The notes beneath the pieces are model-generated. The model did not search any database. It saw nothing but the letters and a program-made list of their open reading frames with translations, and was not told the origin of the DNA. 11,917 nt of DNA from Chloroflexota bacterium (lineage in GTDB: Bacteria; Chloroflexota; Dehalococcoidia; SAR202; UBA11138): the NCBI GenBank assembly GCA_022561955.1, contig JADFQF010000014.1, positions 1-11,917 on the forward strand, read 5' to 3'. Below are positions 1 to 6,569 of this stretch, piece by piece (within the stretch, counting starts at the first letter, position 1; each line of letters opens with the position of its first letter). Both the position numbers and the translations under genes were made by a program.

Positions 1-1757
1 CGGAGTCCCTGGGCGAGACGCTGCCTCTGGGCAGCCGCAAGGGCGATTTCGTGATCACGGCTGACGTCCGACTCGATAACCGCGAGGAGCTAATGAGTGA
101 GCTAGGCTCGTCGAATGGCGGAGGCGAAGGGACTGGCGATAGCCGGCTCATCCTAAGCGCATACGAGAGATGGGGCGAGGACTGTACCAGCCATCTGGTT
201 GGGGACTTCGCCTTTGCGATCGCCGACGGCAGGACTCAGACCCTGTTCTGCGCGAGGGACCACTTCGGCGTAAAGCCGTTCTACTACTGTAACGACGGGG
301 ACATATTCGCCTTCGCGTCGGAGATCAAAGGCATTCTTTCCTTATCGGCAGTACCCCGAGTCCTGGACGAGGTCGCGGTGGGCGATTACCTGACGTCGAC
401 GCTGAATGACGTTGAGCGCACCTTTTACAAGGACATCCGCCGGCTGGCCCCTGGACATCAGCTGACCATCCGGCACGGCGATATGGCGGTCCGCCGCTAC
501 TGGGCACTGGACCCTTCTCGAGAGCTATTGCTTGGCTCCGACGAGGAGTATGTGGAGGGATTCAGAGAGGCCTTCCATAACGCCGTTCGGAGCAGGATGC
601 GCAGCGCGCACCCCGTCGGCAGCTTCTTGAGCGGAGGGCTGGACTCGTCGTCGATCACCTGCGTCGCCAGAGAGATGGCCAAGGGGCAAGACTACGGCAG
701 GCTTTCGACGTTCTCCGCCGTGTTCGACGACGTCGCGGAGTCAGACGAGAGTCAGTACCTGAACCTCGTGCTGTCACAGAACGGAGTGGACCCGGAGGTC
801 ATACGCGGCGACCGGCTTAGCCCGCTCGTGGACCTCGAGCGCCGTATGAAACATGAGGACGAGCCGATACTGGCCTACAATCTGCACCTCAACTGGAGTC
901 TGTTCGAGGCCGCTTCAAAGAAGAACGTTCGCGTGATGCTGGACGGCTTCGACGGCGACACGACTATCTCACACGGCACGGGCCTCTTGAGAGAGCTAGG
1001 GCGTAATAGGCGCTGGTTAGCGCTGGCGAGAGAGTCCAGGGCGCTGAGCAAGCATTCCAAGGTTTCTCCCTGGAAGCAGGTGAGCAGATCTGTCTGGCAC
1101 TATCAGGTGAAGCACTGGATTCCCAAACCCGTGAGACGCACCCTGTCCGCTATCCGCTCGGGCCTTCGTGGTGGGTCCGACGCTCATGATGAGCCCGGTT
1201 GGCAGGCGTATGTAAATAAAGACTTTGCCCGTCGGGTCGGTCTCCGGGAAAGGATCGAATCCTACAAACATCCTTCGGAGAAGACTGAGCGAGAAGGGCA
1301 CTTCAATCGGCTTACATGGGGTGTAATGCCTTACACGCTGGAGGTCCTGGACCGTTCCGCCGCCGCATTCGGCATCGAGCCCAGATACCCTTTCTGGGAC
1401 AAGCGGCTGGTCGAATACTGCCTATCCCTTCCTCCGCAGCAGAAGCTGAGGAACGGATGGACGAGGTGGGTATTACGCGCCGCAATGGAGGGCACACTGC
1501 CTCCCGGCATTCAGTGGAGGGGCCGTAAATCCAATCTCGGACCGGGCTTCGAACACGGCCTACGTACATTCGAAACGAAGCGAATAAGGGAGGTAATTTG
1601 CGAAAATTCAGAAAATCTGTCAAGATATCTTGATATCGACGCCCTGAAGCAGACAGCACACAGATTCGCAGCGACCGAGGTTGACGGCGACTCAGTCATC
1701 CTTTGGAAGGCAACGAATCTGGCCATGTGGTTAAAGAAAGCCAATATCTCGGCCTAA
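1..1757 (+). CDS. Lasso peptide macrolactam cyclase (asparagine synthetase-like, C protein), 5'-partial
   Basis: Asparagine-synthetase B family protein, in lasso systems the ATP-dependent cyclase that adenylates the ring Asp/Glu side chain so the core N-terminus can attack it. The reading frame is open from base 3, through the GTG at 51, so that GTG is internal. The N-terminal roughly 60 residues, including any glutaminase nucleophile, lie outside the window. Visible glutaminase-domain sequence includes TADVRLDNREEL and RDHFGVKPFYY. The synthetase domain carries the PPi loop SGGLDSS (630-650). A divergent second motif, DGFDGDT followed by SHG (about 942-977), replaces the GGDE-type motif of true asparagine synthetases. 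The C-terminal part, with EPRYPFWDKRLVEYCLSLPP, KLRNGWTRW and a KSNLGPGF stretch, fits lasso cyclases. The precursor gene starts 42 bp downstream. A plain asparagine synthetase is unlikely given this context and the motif change. Confidence 0.9.
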   Translation, partial: ESLGETLPLGSRKGDFVITADVRLDNREELMSELGSSNGGGEGTGDSRLILSAYERWGEDCTSHLVGDFAFAIADGRTQTLFCARDHFGVKPFYYCNDGDIFAFASEIKGILSLSAVPRVLDEVAVGDYLTSTLNDVERTFYKDIRRLAPGHQLTIRHGDMAVRRYWALDPSRELLLGSDEEYVEGFREAFHNAVRSRMRSAHPVGSFLSGGLDSSSITCVAREMAKGQDYGRLSTFSAVFDDVAESDESQYLNLVLSQNGVDPEVIRGDRLSPLVDLERRMKHEDEPILAYNLHLNWSLFEAASKKNVRVMLDGFDGDTTISHGTGLLRELGRNRRWLALARESRALSKHSKVSPWKQVSRSVWHYQVKHWIPKPVRRTLSAIRSGLRGGSDAHDEPGWQAYVNKDFARRVGLRERIESYKHPSEKTEREGHFNRLTWGVMPYTLEVLDRSAAAFGIEPRYPFWDKRLVEYCLSLPPQQKLRNGWTRWVLRAAMEGTLPPGIQWRGRKSNLGPGFEHGLRTFETKRIREVICENSENLSRYLDIDALKQTAHRFAATEVDGDSVILWKATNLAMWLKKANISA

Positions 1758-1786
1758 TGTAACGGCGTATATCAATCAATTGCCGT

Positions 1787-1792
1787 AGGAGG
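1787..1792 (+). promoter_or_regulatory. Consensus Shine-Dalgarno of the precursor gene
   Basis: AGGAGG lies 7 nt before the ATG at 1800 and is the best ribosome-binding site in the window. It fixes the precursor start, since no other in-frame start has a comparable site. The neighbouring cluster genes have weaker sites (AAGGGG before the exporter, GGAGA before the nucleotidyltransferase, none clear before the kinase). This fits a peptide substrate that is needed in excess over its enzymes. Confidence 0.75.
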
Positions 1793-1799
1793 ATTTAAG

Positions 1800-1988
1800 A
1801 TGGAGGACAAGCAGAAGATGGATGATCGAAAGACCATGGAGGAGTCCAAGAAGGAATACGAGAAGCCCGAGCTAAAGGTACACGGTGACCTTCGGAAGAT
1901 CACTAAACAGGGCGGCGGCAACCAGATCGACGTTCCCATAGGCACGTCGATAGACGACGATACCACGATCAACGACATAACTTCGTAG
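1800..1988 (+). CDS. Lasso peptide precursor (A), 62 aa
   Basis: Small charged peptide with a lasso-type leader. Residues 1-19 are a hydrophilic Lys/Glu/Asp-rich extension. Residues 20-35 give Y20-x-x-P23-x-L25-x-x-x-G29-x5-T35, the motif recognised by B1/RRE proteins. Thr35 is the expected leader position -2, so by the usual rule the core starts at Gln37. Aligned at TK| with microcin J25 (TK|GGAGHVPE), the core begins QGGGNQID, putting Asp44 at core position 8 as the ring-closing acid. A Gly38 start would make Asp44 position 7. The core is 25 or 26 residues with an acidic, Thr/Ile-rich tail (Asp52-54, Asp59) and ends in Ser62. C-terminal Ser is the residue phosphorylated in paeninodin-type lasso peptides, and a kinase gene follows. 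The leader is clear; the cut site and ring size are inferred. Confidence 0.88.
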   Translation: MEDKQKMDDRKTMEESKKEYEKPELKVHGDLRKITKQGGGNQIDVPIGTSIDDDTTINDITS

Positions 1989-1992
1989 GCTA

Positions 1993-2008
1993 TCGACTGT
2001 CTAGTCGA
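1993..2008 (+). other. Small perfect hairpin just after the precursor stop
   Basis: TCGACT-GTCT-AGTCGA forms a 6-bp perfect stem with a 4-nt loop, 4 nt after the precursor stop codon. No T-run follows, so it is not a canonical intrinsic terminator. It may protect the 3' end of the precursor message or contribute to the larger folded region downstream. Confidence 0.4.
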
Positions 2009-2042
2009 CCTGATTCTAGTGAATGCATGATTGGAAGGCTTT

Positions 2043-2087
2043 GCCGGGCGTTTGGTAGGACCATCGAGGTCCGCCCAACGCCACGGC
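2043..2087 (+). promoter_or_regulatory. Long stable stem-loop between precursor and kinase genes
   Basis: The two arms pair over nearly their whole length. GCCG (2043-2046) pairs with CGGC (2084-2087), GGCG (2047-2050) with CGCC (2079-2082), TT with AA (2051-2052/2077-2078), GG with CC (2054-2055/2074-2075), and GGACC (2058-2062) with GGTCC (2068-2072). The loop is ATCGA. The only interruptions are a bulged A2083, a T/C mismatch and a small TA/G internal loop, giving 17 Watson-Crick pairs in 45 nt. No U-tract follows. Likely roles are partial attenuation or 3'-end stabilisation, which would set a high precursor-to-enzyme ratio. The pairing is visible; the role is inferred. Confidence 0.5.
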
Positions 2088-2169
2088 AGGCCGTGAGGTG
2101 GAGGAAGTGCTGCCGGGCTCGTAGTCTAGTCGGCTGAAAAGGCCGATTTACGGGTGGCCTGAACGAGCC
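2084..2169 (+). other. Additional potential RNA structure upstream of the kinase start
   Basis: Three further pairings are visible. CGGCAG (2084-2089) matches CTGCCG (2110-2115) and would compete with the outer end of the preceding long hairpin. GGCTCGT (2116-2122) matches ACGAGCC (2163-2169), closing a domain that contains TCGGC-TGAAAAG-GCCGA (2130-2146). The last arm ends 19 nt before the ATG at 2189, where no good Shine-Dalgarno is seen, so folding could affect kinase translation. I do not recognise a known riboswitch or ribozyme family. Chance pairing in GC-rich DNA is possible. Confidence 0.3.
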
Positions 2170-2188
2170 GCGTAGTGGTGTGGGTTTT

Positions 2189-3148
2189 ATGCATCGATAT
2201 ACTGTCTTCGGGTTAAAATTTGCCTCCGATATCGAGTTCCCTGGCCTTCTTTCTGAAGAAGGTGAGCGGGAATTCGCGATTCGACTTGGCCCTGTTGCGG
2301 CCCAAGCGCCTCCGCAGCTATCGGACCTCCTAGCCTCCTACTGGTGGAGCGAGGGGTCCTTCTATTTGCGTTGGAAGGGCGTCGCCACTTGCCGGGTGCT
2401 CGGGGCCAAAGAAATCGTCGTCGACATCGCCCCGTACGCCGATATGGCGAGGGTCAATCAGTTCGTGCTGGGCCCCGCCATCGGAGCTCTACTGCATCTA
2501 CGCGGCGTGTACATGCTCCATGCCAGCGCCGTGGAGATAGGTGGCCGCGCAGTCGTGTTTGTGGGCGGTAAGGGTCACGGAAAGTCGACGCTGGCCGCCA
2601 CAATGTACGACAGAGGCCACGGCTTCATCTCCGACGACATCGTGCCTGTCACTCTCTTCGAAGACCAACTATACGTGTCGCCGGCCTACCCTCAGGTCAG
2701 GCTGTGGCCCGACGCCATTGAATCCATGGGCCATAATCCAGAATCTCTCCCCAGGGTATCCGAGCTTTTTAACAAGCGTTATAGACTTCTCGAGGAGCGC
2801 TTCCGGCGGGACCCGCTGCCGCTGGCCGGCATTTACCAGCTTCGGGCCACGGATGATGAGCTCAGCATTGAAAAGCTGCCGCCCCAGGAGGCCCTCATGG
2901 CCTTGCTGCAAAATATCTACGTCGCCAGGTTCGGCGACCTCCTGCTGAAGCCTTCAGACAAGAACATGCTCGAAATGAGCGCCGATATCATAAGAAGAGC
3001 TCCCATGATGCGACTAAACAGGCCGTCCTCCCTCACTATGCTGGACCTCGGCGCGAAACTGGTGGAAGAACAGGTCTCCGGCGGGAGCCTTCAAGATATC
3101 GAGCCTACTACGGCGGCCAAATCCAAAGTGATTCCGGCAGCCCTCTGA
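2189..3148 (+). CDS. HPr kinase-like lasso peptide kinase (K)
   Basis: About 319 aa, related to the C-terminal catalytic domain of HPr kinase/phosphorylase. Lasso-cluster homologues (PadeK, ThcoK) phosphorylate the C-terminal Ser of the precursor. Numbered from the ATG: LHAS at 110-113 (the HprK HG position), P-loop GGKGHGKST at 126-134, then RGH (142-144) and SDD (148-150, metal-binding acids), and VRLWPD at 170-175. This order matches HprK (HG...GxxGxGKS...RGH..ADD). The N-terminal RYTVFGLKF matches how such lasso-associated kinases begin. A GTG at 2180 could add three residues. I chose the ATG because of that match and because GGTGTGGG lies at about the right distance, though neither start has a good Shine-Dalgarno. 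The tail after about residue 285 looks low in complexity. The exporter starts 24 bp downstream. The substrate is presumably the 62-aa precursor, which ends in Ser. Confidence 0.82.
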   Translation: MHRYTVFGLKFASDIEFPGLLSEEGEREFAIRLGPVAAQAPPQLSDLLASYWWSEGSFYLRWKGVATCRVLGAKEIVVDIAPYADMARVNQFVLGPAIGALLHLRGVYMLHASAVEIGGRAVVFVGGKGHGKSTLAATMYDRGHGFISDDIVPVTLFEDQLYVSPAYPQVRLWPDAIESMGHNPESLPRVSELFNKRYRLLEERFRRDPLPLAGIYQLRATDDELSIEKLPPQEALMALLQNIYVARFGDLLLKPSDKNMLEMSADIIRRAPMMRLNRPSSLTMLDLGAKLVEEQVSGGSLQDIEPTTAAKSKVIPAAL

Positions 3149-3172
3149 TTCCGCTAAACCAAGGGGCGACTC

Positions 3173-5074
3173 TTGACCGATAAGATGCAAGAAGCCAGGA
3201 CCCACCTGAACCACCTGTCTGAAATGTTTCGGATCGTCTGGTCTGCGGGAAGGACATGGACGCTGGCGTGGGCGGTCCTGCTCGTCGTGCAAGGGCTGCT
3301 GCCCGCGGCTACCGTGTATTTGTCGCGGCTGCTGGTGGACGGCGTCGTGGCCGTTCTCGACCATGGGCTGGACCCGACAACCGCCCGGCCGGTCATAACA
3401 TACGGCATCCTCATGGCGGCGTCGCTGCTCTTGATCGAGGTCATACAGAGCCTGCTCACGTGGATCAGAGCGGTCCAGTCAGAGCTGGTACAAGACCGTA
3501 TAAGCTCACTGGTGCACCAGCGTGCCGTCAAGCTCGACATCGCCCACTACGAGTCTCCGGAATTTCACGATCGGCTGGAGATGGCAAAGGGCGACGCGGG
3601 CTCTCGGCCAATCGCCCTACTCGAAAGCATCGGTACGTTCACTCAGAACGGAATCACTCTCGCCGCGCTGGCGATCATGATTATCCCTTACGGTGCGTGG
3701 CTTCCCGTCGTACTCGTTGTCGGCACCTTGCCCGGGCTCTTCGTGGCGATGCGATTCAGCGGGCGATTCCACGGCTGGTGGGTCAGCTCCACGTCCGAGA
3801 GGCGCAAGGCCCAATATTACGACCTCATGCTTACCAGCAGCGATGCCGCCCCGGAAATTCGCATATTCGGACTCGGTGGTTATTTCCAGAGCGGCTACAT
3901 CGGCCTGCGCAAGAGGCTGAGGCGTGAGAGAATAAAATTGACGAGGGACCAGAGCGCGGCCAGGTTTCTGGCCGGGCTCGTCGCGTTGGCCGCATCCGGG
4001 GCCGTCATGGGGTTGATGGTCTGGCGCGCGCTGCTGGGAATGGTCACCCTCGGCGACCTGGTCTTGATTTACCAGGTGTTCATACGCGGCCAGGGCCTCA
4101 TGCGCTCGCTCCTGTCCAGCGTGGGCCAGATCTACTCCAACAGCCTCTTCCTGGGTAGCTTCCTGGAATTCCTGAAGTTGAGGTCTAGCCTATCCGACCC
4201 GGCCAATCCGGAGACTTTGCCCACCAGGTTGCGTGAAGGGCTCGGCTTCAAGGGAATTACGTTCAGGTATCCGGGCAGTCCAAAACCCACGTTGGAAGGC
4301 TTCGACCTCCAAATACCAGCGGGCAAAATATCGGCCATAGTCGGGCCCAACGGCGCCGGGAAGAGCACGCTGGTAAAGCTGATCTGCCGTTTTTATGACC
4401 CCGAATCCGGTGCTCTCGAACTGGACGGCGTGGACATAAGAAACTACCCGGTGGAGGACCTGAGAAACCACCTCAGCGTGCTGTTCCAATTTCCCGTGCG
4501 CTACCAGGAGACCGCAGCCCGTAACATCTCCGTCAGCAACGGCAATTCGGGCCATGAACGAGCGGACGTGGAGGCGGCGGCGAAGCTGGCCGGGGCCCAC
4601 GACCTCATCATGGGCCTGCCCAAGGGCTATGACAGTGTGATGGGCAAGTGGTTCGCCGAGGGCACGGAGGTCAGCGGCGGCGAATGGCAGAGGATCGCTC
4701 TTGCCAGGGCCTTCGTCAGGAAGTCTCCGATCATGGTGCTCGACGAGCCCACCAGCATGATGGATTCCTGGTCTGAGGCCGACTGGTTCAAGAGGTTCCG
4801 CGGGCTCGCGAAGGGGGCGACCTCGATAGTGGTCACTCACCGCTTTACCACCGCGATGCAGGCGGATATCATCTTCGTAATGGACGAGGGGAAGATCGTC
4901 GAGTCGGGCTCTCATCGAGAGCTTGTGGCCCAGGATGGCCTCTATGCGCAGTCGTGGAAGGCGCAGATGGAAGCCCCCTACGCCGACGACCTGAACGAAG
5001 CCTCGAACGGCACCGGCGAAGCGTCCGAGCTGGACGCCGCGGACCGAGAGCCGAGACGGCCGTACGTACACTAG
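3173..5074 (+). CDS. ABC exporter (lasso D protein), fused TMD-NBD half-transporter
   Basis: 633-aa inner-membrane ABC transporter expected to export the mature peptide and act as producer self-immunity. Residues 1-335 form the transmembrane domain, with hydrophobic segments near 30-62, 76-96, 158-196, 264-302 and 310-330. The ATPase domain has Walker A GPNGAGKST (391-399), Q-loop Gln439, signature SGGEWQ (501-506), Walker B IMVLDE with Glu525 (520-525), D-loop SMMD and H-loop His556, so it should be active. There is no C39 peptidase domain, so it would not cut the leader. The last 35 or so residues are a polar extension after the usual NBD end. The TTG at 3173 is preferred because AAGGGG lies 6 nt upstream; the ATG at 3185 is the alternative. 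The frame lies 24 bp after the kinase, so the two are probably cotranscribed. Confidence 0.88.
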   Translation: MTDKMQEARTHLNHLSEMFRIVWSAGRTWTLAWAVLLVVQGLLPAATVYLSRLLVDGVVAVLDHGLDPTTARPVITYGILMAASLLLIEVIQSLLTWIRAVQSELVQDRISSLVHQRAVKLDIAHYESPEFHDRLEMAKGDAGSRPIALLESIGTFTQNGITLAALAIMIIPYGAWLPVVLVVGTLPGLFVAMRFSGRFHGWWVSSTSERRKAQYYDLMLTSSDAAPEIRIFGLGGYFQSGYIGLRKRLRRERIKLTRDQSAARFLAGLVALAASGAVMGLMVWRALLGMVTLGDLVLIYQVFIRGQGLMRSLLSSVGQIYSNSLFLGSFLEFLKLRSSLSDPANPETLPTRLREGLGFKGITFRYPGSPKPTLEGFDLQIPAGKISAIVGPNGAGKSTLVKLICRFYDPESGALELDGVDIRNYPVEDLRNHLSVLFQFPVRYQETAARNISVSNGNSGHERADVEAAAKLAGAHDLIMGLPKGYDSVMGKWFAEGTEVSGGEWQRIALARAFVRKSPIMVLDEPTSMMDSWSEADWFKRFRGLAKGATSIVVTHRFTTAMQADIIFVMDEGKIVESGSHRELVAQDGLYAQSWKAQMEAPYADDLNEASNGTGEASELDAADREPRRPYVH

Positions 5075-5175
5075 AGTCCGGCCATTCGTCGCTTTGAACT
5101 AGCACGAATAAAGTCGCATAATCGTTAGTTATGGGGCGTCACAGCCTCCAGTTCCAACATATAATTATACTTAGT

Positions 5176-5223
5176 AACTATCTCAAAACCTCTGTCCGGG
5201 ATGAATCCTATTTTGAGATAGTT
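5176..5223. repeat. 13-bp perfect inverted repeat in AT-rich gap between exporter and nucleotidyltransferase
   Basis: AACTATCTCAAAA (5176-5188) and its exact reverse complement (5211-5223) flank a 22-nt spacer. CTTA occurs just outside on both sides (5170-5173 and 5225-5228). The surrounding gap (5075-5273) is clearly more AT-rich than the flanking genes and contains the palindrome TATAATTATA (5160-5169), which includes a TATAAT -10-like hexamer with no good -35. Possible readings are an operator for the downstream gene, a bidirectional terminator (TTTCTT follows the stem), or a tiny mobile-element relic with 4-bp duplications. I cannot choose between them. Confidence 0.5.
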
Positions 5224-5273
5224 TCTTAATAATCCGGCCCGCGCAGAGCCTGCGCCTGGAGACCGTTAAGCGT

Positions 5274-6362
5274 TTGAAAGTTACATCGGAAGCAGCATTC
5301 CTGACATTGTCATGCCGAGATTCGTCGCTGGCATCGGACCGCACTCTGACCGAGCACGCGAGGTCCGTGTCCGATTGGGACAGGGCGGTCAGTATCTCTG
5401 CATCGCACTGCATCCTGCCCCAGGTCATGCGCGTCGTCAGCGGTCTTATGGGTACGGGCATCGTTCCGGAAGGGGTCGTATCGCGCCTCAGGGACTTGAC
5501 TCATACCGACGTTGCCCTGCAGGCCAGGCTGAGAATTGCCTTGAAGGAGATGCTTCCGGTCATTCGTGAAAACGGAGCGGAAGTCATCGTCCTGAAGGGG
5601 CCGGCCATCGCTCAGCTTCTCTACGAGACGCCCGGGGAGCGAACGTACAAAGACCTGGACCTCCTGTGTAGAGAAGAGGATTACGGGAAAGTCTGGGAGG
5701 CGCTAACTTCCCTGGGGTATCGCACGACCGCAGGTCCGACGCTGCCCGCCAGAAAGGCCGAGCAGGAGACGCATTTCGAGCGCAAGTTTCATCACCCCGA
5801 CGGCCTGGCCCGAGTGGACGTGCATCCCGACGTGATGAAGCTGGGCGTCCGCCCTCGCCATGCCGATGACCTGTGGAAGCGGGCCGTGCCGACGATGTTG
5901 GAGGGGGAACCCACCTGGGCTCTAAGTCCCGAGGACCAGCTTCTCACCCTCTGCGTTCACCTGCACAGGCACGGCTTCATCAGGCTGATCTGGTTCAAAG
6001 ACATAGATCTCCTGCTCAGGCGCTACGGCGACGATCTCGACTGGGGCACGATCAGGGCAGATGCCAAGGCGGAGGGCTCCGAGTCCTCGCTCTGGTACAC
6101 GTTGATGCTCACTAGGAAGCTGCTGGGTACGCCCCTGGCGCCGGAGATAGAGAAAAGTTTCAGGCCCAATCCCCTCATTCGACTGGCCTACCACCTCATC
6201 TGGCCCGAGTCCGACGCCATGAACCTCAGAAGCGTGACCAGGCGGAGGGCCGTCCAGTTTAGCGTCACGGAGTCGTGGCGTGGCATGCTGCCGAGCCTTC
6301 TGCTAATGGGGCGGAAGCGTGAAAAGATCGAGATCATTCTCAGGCGTGTGCGCCCCTTCTGA
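5274..6362 (+). CDS. NTP_transf_5-type nucleotidyltransferase of the lasso cluster (N)
   Basis: 362-aa protein of the uncharacterised nucleotidyltransferase family (PF14907-like) often found beside lasso and other RiPP genes. Diagnostic stretches are IVLKGPAIAQLLYE (105-118), RTYKDLDLL (123-131) with the metal-binding D127-x-D129 pair, the VDVHPD strand (181-186), and LCVHLHRHGFIRLIWFKDID (226-245). Family relatives accompany kinases in some lasso clusters (pseudomycoidin-type), which suggests action on the phosphorylated peptide, for example adding a nucleotidyl or sugar-phosphate group. That role is inferred. The start is the TTG at 5274 with GGAGA about 11 nt upstream; the first ATG would remove about 50 residues. 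A 199-bp gap with possible control elements separates it from the exporter, so it may have its own promoter. It is complete and ends the + strand block. Confidence 0.8.
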   Translation: MKVTSEAAFLTLSCRDSSLASDRTLTEHARSVSDWDRAVSISASHCILPQVMRVVSGLMGTGIVPEGVVSRLRDLTHTDVALQARLRIALKEMLPVIRENGAEVIVLKGPAIAQLLYETPGERTYKDLDLLCREEDYGKVWEALTSLGYRTTAGPTLPARKAEQETHFERKFHHPDGLARVDVHPDVMKLGVRPRHADDLWKRAVPTMLEGEPTWALSPEDQLLTLCVHLHRHGFIRLIWFKDIDLLLRRYGDDLDWGTIRADAKAEGSESSLWYTLMLTRKLLGTPLAPEIEKSFRPNPLIRLAYHLIWPESDAMNLRSVTRRRAVQFSVTESWRGMLPSLLLMGRKREKIEIILRRVRPF

Positions 6363-6569
6363 CCTTCGCCTTCTGGTATTTCCCACCCGTGATGATTTCA
6401 AAAAGACTGCGAGATTGTGCTATCCCTATGTCTGAAATCTTCCGGCGGGAATATTGGGGCCCCAACTACTCAGCCCAACAGAATAAAACAGGCATCGCAA
6501 ACGTGGCCCGCCGGACGAGTGGTCCGCTGACTGGTGGAAGAAAACGGCGGGTGGCCCAATCGGCCGGGG
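6363..6569. other. Convergent intergenic region with palindromes
   Basis: This is the 207-bp gap between the converging lasso block and the - strand operon. It holds a perfect 12-bp palindrome TTGGGGCCCCAA (6454-6465) and a 5-bp hairpin CGGAC-GAGTG-GTCCG (6512-6526). CCCGCC (6507-6512) can also pair with GGCGGG (6546-6551). Any of these could help end transcription in both directions, but none has a proper U-tract. A 64-codon open frame (6389-6583, +) has no recognisable motif or good ribosome-binding site and overlaps the end of the opposite gene, so it is not called. Confidence 0.3.

Noticed and set aside
51..53. GTG as the start of the cyclase
   Set aside because: The frame is open to the left edge and the residues before it (ESLGETLPL...) read as normal cyclase sequence, so the gene is truncated by the window.
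2058..2087. Intrinsic terminator after the precursor
   Set aside because: The stem is strong but no T-run follows; attenuation or mRNA protection is more likely than full termination.
2085..2121. GAGGAAGTGCTGCCGGGCTC resembling the RNase P RNA core (GAGGAAAGTCCGGGCTC)
   Set aside because: Only a short partial match with an insertion; the remaining conserved RNase P elements and the expected length of several hundred nt are absent in a gap of about 200 bp.
2027..2137. 36-codon ATG open frame between precursor and kinase, a possible second precursor or decayed B1/B2 remnant
   Set aside because: No Shine-Dalgarno, no leader motif and no RRE or peptidase signature; it overlaps the strong hairpin, whose pairing explains the sequence better than coding.
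4190..5071. Long - strand open frame (about 293 codons) opposite the exporter
   Set aside because: It lies antisense to the ATPase domain with all ABC motifs intact on the + strand; it has no domain signature and is a by-product of high GC.
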